Shown in pieces: positions 8,024 to 13,722 of a stretch of DNA of 31,268 nucleotides. The notes beneath the pieces were generated by a model that saw only the letters and a program-made list of their open reading frames with translations, did not search any database and had not been told where the DNA came from. Source of the stretch: a virus. The stretch lies in the IMG/VR virus record IMGVR_UViG_3300036828_001051, positions 1 to 31,268 of that record; one strand, given 5' to 3'. The position numbers and the translations under genes are program-made. Position 1 is the first letter of the stretch. The number at the start of each line of letters is the position of its first letter.

Positions 8024-8767
8024 ATTTCTCTCCTTCTCGAACTTGAATAGGCTGTCTGAGTTACGTTTGCCAAATTGAAATACCGCTTCGCTGCTGCAAA
8101 CGTGGTTGCGATTCCTGCCTAGAGACCCTCTGCTGTAGGTGAACCCGATGAATGGCAGCCAGTCGGCGCTGGTGTGCTCGCACACCTGGACAAAGCCCTG
8201 GCGTGACCGGCTCCATCGGGCGAGAGCCGGGTAGTCGATATTGTTGTGCCGATAGCCGTACCCGGTGTGCTGGTACGGCGGGTCGATGTGCCAGTGCGCT
8301 TCGATGGCAGGTGCGGATTCGTAGCCGCCCTCGATCAGCTTCCAGCCGCGGATATGGCGAAGCTGGGAGGCGATGCGGGCGCGAACCTTCTCGTTCCACA
8401 GCATCGTTGTCGGGTACTTGGCCCACTCGGTGGCTTGCCGGTTCACGGCCGGGCGTTGCTGTCCCCGGTTGAACCAGAAGCCGATCAGCCATTTCGCCTC
8501 CTGGCAGGCGTGCAGCCCTTCGGTGCTGTCGATGTCGGTCGGCAGCTTCTCGATCTCGCTTTCCTTGACCTTGATCAGGTAGCGCCAGATCGCGGCTATG
8601 GTCGGGTCGATCTCGACCAGGATGACCTTGCGAGCGTGCGCTGCCCAGTAGCAGGAATAGCCTGCGCTGCCCGCAAACGGCTCGACGATGGTGTCGTGCT
8701 GTGGCTCTCCCAGGCGCTTGGCCATGCGGAACTTGCCACCGTAAAAGCTGAAGAACGGCCGTAGCAT
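7325..8767 (-). CDS. D12-class adenine methyltransferase fused in frame to a second phage protein
   Basis: 480 aa from the ATG at 8767. Residues 1-235 are a Dam-like D12-class N6-adenine methyltransferase: FYGGKFRMAKRL (motif X), VEPFAGSAG (motif I, 28-36), IDPPYQ (motif IV, 161-166), then CEHTSADWLPF and EAVF, which is where such enzymes normally end. Without a stop the frame continues into MASAMEKRL..., which looks like a separate protein: a helical part, an Ala/Glu-rich linker, a Lys/Ala-rich linker and a C-terminal wHTH-like segment (SIIRAAIIKNPTVTGPEIME). The ATG at 8767 has a poor ribosome site; TTG at 8773 is possible. The fusion may be natural, or the original stop may have been lost by an indel: one base away in another frame a stop follows WQT. 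Confidence 0.85.
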   Translation of the reverse strand: MLRPFFSFYGGKFRMAKRLGEPQHDTIVEPFAGSAGYSCYWAAHARKVILVEIDPTIAAIWRYLIKVKESEIEKLPTDIDSTEGLHACQEAKWLIGFWFNRGQQRPAVNRQATEWAKYPTTMLWNEKVRARIASQLRHIRGWKLIEGGYESAPAIEAHWHIDPPYQHTGYGYRHNNIDYPALARWSRSRQGFVQVCEHTSADWLPFIGFTYSRGSLGRNRNHVCSSEAVFQFGKRNSDSLFKFEKERNMASAMEKRLTKATGVKINANDRQGSLADIVRAINAMSKGEWNRLTAEDQDWYNSKGVIDQLDKRQDYWNDLEVDRDQATNQQLDGEPQLDDFPQSAAEEAEAESEAEAAEAAEAKQGKAIKKGKPMAKAKTTTPAKRVVTKAGNGKAAPPKKAEKAAAPVGRRTTSRNKESAPSIIRAAIIKNPTVTGPEIMEILQKKGNSCSMVAMNAIRNNAYNMLVDLKAQDKLKNMKL

Positions 8768-8791
8768 ACCCAAGCCATATCCGTCGCATTT

Positions 8792-9319
8792 TCAAGCTAT
8801 GTCCGTATCGGCTTCCTTGAGCGGCCCGAGGAAGTTGAGAAGCTGAGAATGCAGGTCGAATTGCGTGTCATCAAGGCCGATCAGGCGGCATAGCCATTGA
8901 TTGGTGGTCTCACGGCGGCCACCGAGCCAGCGGCGCGGGGGGTATTTGAGCAGCTCCGGGTGGTCGATGATGGCGAGCAAGAGGGCGCGGACAGCTGCGG
9001 GAGCGCTGGTGGTGAATCCACGCAGGTCTTCTTCTTCGTTTTCCTGCTCAGGAAGCTTATCGGTGGAAATGTCTATAGCCTGCTTGCTGCGGGAGTTGGC
9101 CAAGCGGTGCATATGGTTGGTGAAGGTGGTCTTGAACAGCGCCATCTGCTGGCTGCGCTTGTTGACATCGGGGTATTTGGCGACGACGATCTGCCAGCAC
9201 AGGACACCATCGGCTATGAGTTCGTCGAGGTCGTACCAGTGGTATATTCTCCACAGATTCGCCCGCGCCGTTTTGGCCAGCCAGATGCGTGCGGAGCTAT
9301 CCATCTCGGATGATGGCAT
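8792..9319 (-). CDS. Sigma-70 region-2-like protein
   Basis: 175 aa; GGAGG lies 9 bases before the ATG. Residues about 10-75 read ARANLWRIYHWYDLDELIAD followed by GVLCWQIVVAKYP and FKTTFTNHMHRLA, which resembles sigma-factor region 2 (the fDDLiQeG-type core-binding helix and the kY..f..f region). The rest is acidic, then a possible C-terminal helical domain with WLGGRRETTNQWLCRLIGL that might act as a reduced region 4. If real, it would redirect host RNA polymerase to phage genes. No canonical region 4 HTH is evident, so other helical phage proteins remain possible. Confidence 0.45.
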   Translation of the reverse strand: MPSSEMDSSARIWLAKTARANLWRIYHWYDLDELIADGVLCWQIVVAKYPDVNKRSQQMALFKTTFTNHMHRLANSRSKQAIDISTDKLPEQENEEEDLRGFTTSAPAAVRALLLAIIDHPELLKYPPRRWLGGRRETTNQWLCRLIGLDDTQFDLHSQLLNFLGPLKEADTDIA

Positions 9320-9386
9320 CGGGGGTTTCCTCCACGAGAAGCAATTGGCGGCTTACCCAGACGGAGGCCGCCGACTCCGTGATCAT
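9297..9386 (-). CDS. Possible 29-aa peptide
   Basis: A short frame (starts MITESAASVWVSRQLLL, ends IIRDG) overlaps the next gene's start by 23 bases, an overlap style common here, and the frame stays open upstream to base 9465 without a better start. Ribosome site is poor. The 9320-9465 gap otherwise shows no feature, so this is offered as a weak candidate. Confidence 0.25.
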   Translation of the reverse strand: MITESAASVWVSRQLLLVEETPDAIIRDG

Positions 9387-9465
9387 CTTGGTCTGTTCAT
9401 ACTTGAACAGATACTCCGCTGGATTCGGAGGAGGGCGAAAGGCTAGGCAAGAACCGTTCCTGATG

Positions 9466-10389
9466 TCAAGATAGCGTCAAGATATTTTGTAGTTCGCCAG
9501 CATTTCGTATGGTTGCGGGGTCTTTCAAATGTGGTGGCAAATTGATAGCCTCGACCTGCATCGATCGCAGCATTGATTCGGTCAGCATCGCTGTCGGGAG
9601 TGTGTGCCGGTCGAGCAGCAGCACTCGGCGTCTATATCGTGGGAGCAGGTCGTACAGAAGATCAACCTGTTGATCTGACGGCCCGCTGGTGAAGAAGCAT
9701 GTGGCTGGGAGTCCGAGTACGCATAGTTTGAGGGCGTCGAACGGCCCCTCGGTCAGGGCGATGCAGTCACCGCCGCTTTTGAGGCGGTCGAACCAGAGCA
9801 GGTAGTGCGGAGCCGGGCCTTCGGCTTTGTAGCGGCGTTCTTCGCCGGTGACGATGCTGCGCCCGGTCCACGCCACCAGCTTGCCGCGGTGGCGAATCGG
9901 GAAGATGATCCGGTAGCGGAACCGCCCGTGGCGGCAGTAGTGAAGCTCGTATTTTCTGGTCATGGTCGCGATCTGCGAGTGGGTGAAGCCGCGCTTGATC
10001 AGGTAGTGGTTGAACGGCTCGGCCATCGGTGAATCGTCGAACGGGCGGAACTCGCGCTGCCATTGCAGCAGCTGCGGCTCGGGTGCGGTTTCGTTCATCA
10101 ATGCCTCGATCCTGGTTTTGAAGTCGTCGATCGGTGGCGGCTTCCCGCGGCTGCCGGTGAGGATAGCCGCGTGCTCCAGTGAACAGTGCAGCAGCGCCGC
10201 CACCAGCCTGGCGGGGCTGATGCCGCTGTGAGCCTTCCGCCCGACCCAACACCACCAGCCGCGGCCACCGAGGTCGATCGCTAGGTGACGCTCGTTGGGC
10301 GGGCAGAAGGGACAGGGGAGGCGGGCGTGCCTCCCCTGCGTTTCGAAGGCGATGTTGTACTGCTTGAGGAAGTCTGGCCAGGAGAACAT
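9466..10389 (-). CDS. DnaG-type primase
   Basis: 307 aa. Residues about 25-50 hold a zinc-binding motif (CPFCPP, HLAI, WWCWVG) like the CHC2 zinc finger of DnaG primases. The catalytic Toprim domain shows LTEGPFDALKL (conserved Glu and Asp) and LLLDRHTLPT, where the second Asp of the usual D-x-D is replaced, a departure worth noting. In the family it makes RNA primers at the fork and works with the DnaB-type helicase, encoded at 21.4-22.9 kb. The helicase-binding C-terminal domain of DnaG is absent. The ATG at 10389 is preceded directly by AGCAGGCGAAGC, which is the last piece of the pentamer array. Confidence 0.82.
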   Translation of the reverse strand: MFSWPDFLKQYNIAFETQGRHARLPCPFCPPNERHLAIDLGGRGWWCWVGRKAHSGISPARLVAALLHCSLEHAAILTGSRGKPPPIDDFKTRIEALMNETAPEPQLLQWQREFRPFDDSPMAEPFNHYLIKRGFTHSQIATMTRKYELHYCRHGRFRYRIIFPIRHRGKLVAWTGRSIVTGEERRYKAEGPAPHYLLWFDRLKSGGDCIALTEGPFDALKLCVLGLPATCFFTSGPSDQQVDLLYDLLPRYRRRVLLLDRHTLPTAMLTESMLRSMQVEAINLPPHLKDPATIRNAGELQNILTLS

Positions 10390-10856
10390 GCTTCGCCTGC
10401 TTTGTTTGGCTCTGTCTCCGCAAAGCTAGGCTTTGCTTTGCCTGCTTTGCTCGGCTACGTTAAGCTCGGCTACGTTAAGCTCGGCTACGCTCAGCCTGCT
10501 TTGCTTTGCTATGATTGCGCTGCGCTTTGCTTTACTGGGCTGTGCCAAGCTCCGCCTGCTTTGCTTCGCCACGCTTTGCTCGAACTCGGCTCTGCCCCGC
10601 TTGGCTTGACCTGCTTTGTTGGGCTGCGCTACGCTTCGCTCGGCTCGGTTGTGCTATGTTTTGCTCCGCTATGCCTGCTTTGCTGGGTTTTACTGAGCCG
10701 CGCTTCGCTTCGCTTAGCTTCGCTTCGCCTGCTTTGCTATGATTGCGCTGAGCGGAGCTTGGCTTCGCTATGCTAAGCCTGCTTTGCTGGGCTTCGCTTC
10801 GCGAAGCGAAGCTTCGTTATGCTTTGCTTAGCCTGCTTAGCTCGGCTTAAGCCTGC
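10390..10856 (-). repeat. Pentamer array 1
   Basis: About 467 non-coding bases made of plus-strand NGCTN pentamers (variants NGTTN, NACTN, NGCCN). CCTGCTT anchors occur at 10396, 10441, 10495, 10555, 10610, 10674, 10728, 10778, 10832 and 10852. Most anchor intervals equal 5k+4 (54, 64, 54, 54); the others contain one or two hexamers such as TGATTG or GAACTC. A 15-base unit GGCTACGTTAAGCTC is perfectly tandem at 10452-10486. TGCTATGATTGCGCTG occurs twice (near 10507 and 10736). The array starts inside the stop region of the 159-aa gene and ends at the primase start codon. Confidence 0.92.
10791..10812. repeat. 22-bp perfect palindrome inside array 1
   Basis: GCTTCGCTTCG followed by its exact reverse complement. 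It is made of pentamers turned round (…CGCTT CGCGA AGCGA AGCTT…) without breaking the 5-base phase. It could form a hairpin in either strand or a symmetric protein-binding site. Confidence 0.85.
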
Positions 10857-11336
10857 TCAGTTCGGCGGCGATCCTTCAGGGCGTTGGCCGTCCCGCTGCC
10901 GGTCTTTGGTATACGACTCCTGGTGCGACACTTTGCGAGCGGAGGATACCGCTGCCCATACTCCTGACAGCTCTTGCAGGTTGTCGTACTTTTCCTTCGC
11001 CCGGTCGAAATCGGCGAAGGCGTCCTGCAGCAGTATCTCGCGCAGCCGGGGGGTGTCGATCACGTCGTTCACGTCGCGGAAGCCGCCTCCTGGATTGACC
11101 CGGTCGATCGACAGCGACACCCACTGCCGGTTGCCGCGGGCGTCGCGGATGTTGACGGCGATGAGCTGGCGAATCTGGTGGCATTGCCAGTGCTTCGCCG
11201 CTGTAGTCACGTTCCACTCAATGGCCTTGTGCAGCGCCGATTTCGGGTGACTCTTGGCCCAGGCGTGGATTTTCTCCACTTGCGCGAGGTCGCCGAATTG
11301 CCGCTTCAGGGCAAGTAGTTCAGACTTGATGGTCAT
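10857..11336 (-). CDS. Phage protein of unknown function, full-length copy of a duplicated gene
   Basis: 159 aa from the ATG at 11336, 6 bases after AAGGAG. Residues 1-60 (TIKSELLALKRQFGDLA, HAWAKSHPKSALHKAIEW, AAKHWQCHQIRQLI) match a short phage domain seen in many phages in which '...SaLHk.feWdd..AA...r..qaR.LI' is conserved; residues 60-130 continue as VNIRDARGNRQWVSLSIDRV and a helix. Function unknown. The 64-aa gene just upstream repeats the first 52 residues and the ribosome site. The gene lies between arrays 1 and 2, and its stop is the first element of array 1. Confidence 0.8.
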   Translation of the reverse strand: MTIKSELLALKRQFGDLAQVEKIHAWAKSHPKSALHKAIEWNVTTAAKHWQCHQIRQLIAVNIRDARGNRQWVSLSIDRVNPGGGFRDVNDVIDTPRLREILLQDAFADFDRAKEKYDNLQELSGVWAAVSSARKVSHQESYTKDRQRDGQRPEGSPPN

Positions 11337-11514
11337 CATGTTCTCCTTTCCCATCGTTAGCATATTGCCAGTGCTTCGCCGCCGAAGCCTCGTTCCAGTC
11401 GATGCTTCGATGCAACGCCGAGTTTGGGTGGCTTTTGGCCCAGGCGTGGATTTCCTTCGGGTCTAGGTCGCCAAACTCCCGTTTCAGAGCCAGTAGTTCA
11501 GACTTGATGCTCAT
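11320..11514 (-). CDS. Truncated tandem copy of the downstream gene
   Basis: 64 aa. Residues 1-52 (SIKSELLALKREFGDL, EIHAWAKSHPNSALHRSIDW, ASAAKHWQY) are about 75 percent identical to the start of the next gene; after that the frame runs into the ribosome site of the second copy and ends in an unrelated tail rich in Asp, His and Gly. GGAAAGGAGAACA is kept ahead of both starts. This is a partial tandem duplication. The short product could be functional (an isolated domain) or a by-product. The leader 11515-11559 contains TATGATGATAAC, a possible -10. Confidence 0.75.
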   Translation of the reverse strand: MSIKSELLALKREFGDLDPKEIHAWAKSHPNSALHRSIDWNEASAAKHWQYANDGKGEHDDHQV

Positions 11515-11559
11515 GGTGTTCTCCTTTCCAGGTCTATCGTTATCATCATATCAACCGAG

Positions 11560-11909
11560 CCTGCTTTGCTCCGCTCGGCTAAGCTCGGCTGTGCTAAGCC
11601 TGCTTTGTTGTGCTGTGCTGTACTAAGCTGGGCTGGGCTACGCCTGCTTTGTTTTGCTCGGCTCGGCTAGGCTATGTTGTGCTAGACTGCGCTCTGCTTC
11701 GTTTCGCTTCGCTATGCCCGCTTTGCTTTGCTCTGCTCAGTTGCGCTCAGTTGTGCTGCATGATGCTGAGCTACGCTGTGCTGCGCCTGCTTGGCTTGGC
11801 TCAGCTTGGCTCACCTAAGCTCTGCTGTGCTATGCCTGCTTCGCTGAAAGGTGGGCTGAGCACTGTTGCGCTCAGCCCCGTTTCGCTCTGCGTAGCTAGG
11901 CTCAGCCTG
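11560..11909 (-). repeat. Pentamer array 2
   Basis: About 350 non-coding bases of the same NGCTN pentamers. CCTGCTT anchors lie at 11560, 11599, 11643, 11786, 11835 and 11906, with a CCCGCTT variant at 11718. Intervals 39, 44 and 49 obey 5k+4; the others contain small phase slips. The last anchor overlaps the stop codon of the 226-aa gene. Segment 11838-11880 (CGCTGAAAGGTGGGCTGAGC...) is the most decayed part. Confidence 0.9.
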
Positions 11910-12590
11910 CTACTCGATGGAGAAGGTTCCCCACCCGCAGCCGGTGGAGTTCTTGCTGTCGGGGCGTCCGGCGCCGATCCCGACCTGCACCCCGACCCGC
12001 GCCATCAGATTCATCACGTCCGATGGGCTGAACTGGTCGGCGTCCCACTTGACCCGGATCACCGCCTTCCACTTTTCGAAGAACGGGCGCGGGATGATGT
12101 CGGTGGAGCCATCCGCCAGCTTGACGGCGATATCCTTCCGCTTCGGCGTTCCGTTGAGCTTGACCAACGGGCTGCCGTCCTCGGCGTCGATGCCGTCATG
12201 CTCCACGAACAGGCAGAGTTTGGCGCGGGTCATCTGGTAACCGACCGTGCGGCAGGCCGACACCATGGCGCTGCGGATCGACGAGGCGGGGATGCCGTAC
12301 CAGCCCTCGGTGCTGACGTGCATCGCGCTTTTGAAGACCTTATCGAAATCCTTCGGCTCGCGCTTCTTGTTCTTGCGCGAGACCTCCCCGGCTTCCTGCT
12401 TGGCGATCATGGCCAGCCGACTTGCGCTCGACATCCGGTTCATCACGTAGGGCGCCGTCCCATTGATCGTAACGTCGGCGACGCGGAAGTTCGGCGGCGT
12501 GATGACGATCTTCTCCACAGGTTTGCTGGGGATGTCGGTCTTCTTGTTGACCAGTTTGGTGGGGTCGGTCTTTGGGGTTTTGTCCAGCAT
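11910..12590 (-). CDS. Phage protein of unknown function between arrays 2 and 3
   Basis: 226 aa, ATG preceded by AAGGAGAGAGAC. Residues 1-35 are Lys/Pro/Thr-rich; then VTINGTAPYVMNRMS, a charged loop, and WYGIPASSIRSAMVSACRTVGYQ (conserved in phage homologues I have seen), LCLFVEHDGIDAEDGSPLVKL, and a Gly-rich C-terminus VGIGAGRPDSKNSTGCGWG. An N-terminal 'i.G..p' strand plus a late G-rich loop is loosely like RAMP/Cas7-type RNA-binding folds, but this is only a shape resemblance. It is the only gene flanked on both sides by pentamer arrays, so a link between the protein and arrays deserves testing. Confidence 0.8.
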   Translation of the reverse strand: MLDKTPKTDPTKLVNKKTDIPSKPVEKIVITPPNFRVADVTINGTAPYVMNRMSSASRLAMIAKQEAGEVSRKNKKREPKDFDKVFKSAMHVSTEGWYGIPASSIRSAMVSACRTVGYQMTRAKLCLFVEHDGIDAEDGSPLVKLNGTPKRKDIAVKLADGSTDIIPRPFFEKWKAVIRVKWDADQFSPSDVMNLMARVGVQVGIGAGRPDSKNSTGCGWGTFSIE

Positions 12591-12708
12591 GTCTCTCTCC
12601 TTGCTTGGACTGGAAGCTGCGTGATTGCCGCTTCACTTTCTTTCGTATCACGTGCCGGTTCTGTTTGTCTGTAGCTATAATTGCATGGTAGCTATGTAGC
12701 TATGTTTG
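12591..12708 (-). promoter_or_regulatory. Leader with GTAGCTAT direct repeats
   Basis: Three copies of GTAGCTAT on the plus strand at 12671, 12688 and 12696 (the last two abut, period 8). A fourth copy lies at 13640 in the divergent regulatory region, where both share TGTAGCTATAATT. They may be operator sites or part of phage promoters. A plus-strand TATAAT at 12676 points into array 3 but has no good -35. CAGTCCAA also occurs twice on the minus strand. Confidence 0.4.
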
Positions 12709-13037
12709 GACTGCTTTGTTCAGCTAAGCTGCGTTAGGCTCCGCTCTGCTATGCTATGCCTGCTTCGCTTTGCTGCGTTAGGCTCAGTTAGGCTCCGCTC
12801 TGCTCTGCTATGCCTGCTTTGCTCGGCTACGTTGTGCTCTGCGACGTTGTGCTCTGCTTCGCTAGGCTCCGCTCGGCTCTGCCTGCTTTGCTCAGCTCAG
12901 CTCCGTTACGTTGTGCTAAGCTCCGCTGTGCCTGCTTTGTTTTGCTGTGCTAGGCTTCGTTCCGCTCCGCTCAGCTTTGCTCCGCCTGCTTTGCTATGCC
13001 ACGCTTAGCACAGCGAAGCTCGGCTCAGCTCAGCCTG
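12709..13037 (-). repeat. Pentamer array 3 (most regular)
   Basis: About 330 non-coding bases. CCTGCTT anchors at 12759, 12813, 12882, 12931, 12985 and 13034, plus ACTGCTTTG at 12710; intervals 49, 54, 69, 49, 54, 49 are all exactly 5k+4. Each unit is 9-13 pentamers (NGCTN, sometimes NGTTN) then a four-base NGCC, then restarts with TGCTTTG. Even the inverted stretch at 13006-13020 keeps the 5-base phase. It lies just past the terminator of the upstream operon and before the 226-aa gene. Confidence 0.93.
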
Positions 13038-13080
13038 CTTTGAAAAAGAAAGGGGCTGCCTCTTGTCCAGGCAGCCCCTT
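13038..13080 (-). terminator. Intrinsic terminator
   Basis: Perfect 12-bp stem: 13050-13061 (AAGGGGCTGCCT) pairs with 13069-13080, 7-base loop; on the minus strand it is followed by TTTCTTTTTC. It ends the two-gene operon 13561-13084, 3 bases after the last stop. Confidence 0.9.
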
Positions 13081-13083
13081 GTC

Positions 13084-13263
13084 TCATTCGTCTAGCTCCA
13101 GGAAATGGTTGGTGACGAAGCGGATTTGCCCGTCATCCAAGCGCACCTCGGAGACCTCCGCGCCAAGACGGACGACGGTGCCGACTTGGTCGGTGCTCCA
13201 CTCGCGAACCCGGCTCTGCTCAGATAAAAGCGGAGCCTGCTTCCTCAACTTCCTGTGCTTCAC
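13084..13263 (-). CDS. Small protein, unknown (GTG start)
   Basis: 59 aa. The GTG at 13263 has GGAG 7 bases upstream; the gene overlaps the 113-aa gene by 44 bases in another frame and ends just before the terminator. The sequence starts basic (KHRKLRKQ), then has alternating beta-type residues VGTVVRLGAEVSEVRLDDGQ and ends NHFLELDE, plausible for a small beta-barrel (SH3-like) protein. No family recognised. The terminator placement and codon pattern support it. Confidence 0.65.
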   Translation of the reverse strand: MKHRKLRKQAPLLSEQSRVREWSTDQVGTVVRLGAEVSEVRLDDGQIRFVTNHFLELDE

Positions 13264-13561
13264 GGTCGATCTCCGTATTGGGGATGGCGCGAGATGGTGC
13301 AGGCAGCACCAGCGGGTCGTTGCCGCCGCCTTTGCCTTTTTTCCAGCTCTTCACCGCTGCCTCGATCTTGGCTTTGACCTCGGCGGCGGTGCCGCGGACC
13401 AGAAGGCCGCGGCCGTCGCACATCCTGATGACCGTGATCCCGCTCTGGCGGGCGTGGTCGATGACTGAGCCCACGAAGTTGGGATTCACCGAGAGCTGGA
13501 GCGGATGGGGAATCCCATCCTCGTCCTCCCGACTTTCAGCGCGTTCAAATTCGACCAGCAT
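13220..13561 (-). CDS. Small phage protein, unknown
   Basis: 113 aa, ATG with GAGGAGG 7 bases ahead. Residues 22-70 (LSVNPNFVGSVIDHA, ITVIRMCDGRGLLVRGTAAEV) follow a short beta-rich pattern (NP..v..v....TvI.l.dGr...V.g...eV) seen in small FlbD-like and phage proteins. The tail is Lys/Gly- and then Pro/Glu-rich. First gene of an operon with its own sigma70-like promoter. Function unknown. Confidence 0.7.
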   Translation of the reverse strand: MLVEFERAESREDEDGIPHPLQLSVNPNFVGSVIDHARQSGITVIRMCDGRGLLVRGTAAEVKAKIEAAVKSWKKGKGGGNDPLVLPAPSRAIPNTEIDREAQEVEEAGSAFI

Positions 13562-13604
13562 GTGATATCCTCCTCTTGTTGGTCGTTGCGCACTAACATT
13601 TCAT

Positions 13605-13633
13605 ATTCTATAGCCGAACGAGGCAGGATGCAA
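13605..13633 (-). promoter_or_regulatory. Sigma70-type promoter
   Basis: Minus strand TTGCAT (13633-13628), 17-base spacer, TAGAAT (13610-13605), about 45 bases before the ATG at 13561. Lies in the divergent region shared with the plus-strand amidoligase operon. Confidence 0.65.
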
Positions 13634-13639
13634 GGGGGT

Positions 13640-13650
13640 GTAGCTATAAT
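13640..13650 (+). promoter_or_regulatory. Candidate -10 / GTAGCTAT element for the plus operon
   Basis: GTAGCTATAAT contains a perfect TATAAT 72 bases before the amidoligase start, without a matching -35. The same sequence element recurs at 12671, so an activator or phage-specific polymerase specificity may be involved. Confidence 0.35.
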
Positions 13651-13722
13651 TTTTATCTCCCGGCCGTATTGACTCCAGCCGATGTAGCCGTAGACTGGGC
13701 ATCGATCATCAGGAGGCCACAA

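Noticed and set aside
8061-8795. 244-codon minus frame overlapping the adenine methyltransferase
   Set aside because: It is the +1 shadow of the methyltransferase, useful only because its end marks where a lost stop might have been.
10285-13008. Long plus-strand open frames through all three arrays, with A-x-L-x-x pentapeptide-repeat-like translations
   Set aside because: A 5-base repeat read in triplets gives a 15-base period and so an automatic A-x-L-x-x pattern. Units of 49 and 44 bases shift the frame, there are no ribosome sites at the starts, and the frames run into antisense of real genes.
10390-13037. CRISPR array
   Set aside because: No constant repeat separated by unique spacers of regular length; variation occurs at fixed positions of every pentamer, and no cas genes are present.
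13669-13722. TTG-started extension of the amidoligase
   Set aside because: No ribosome site, while GTG at 13723 follows AGGAGG and begins just before the conserved YGIEIEV.
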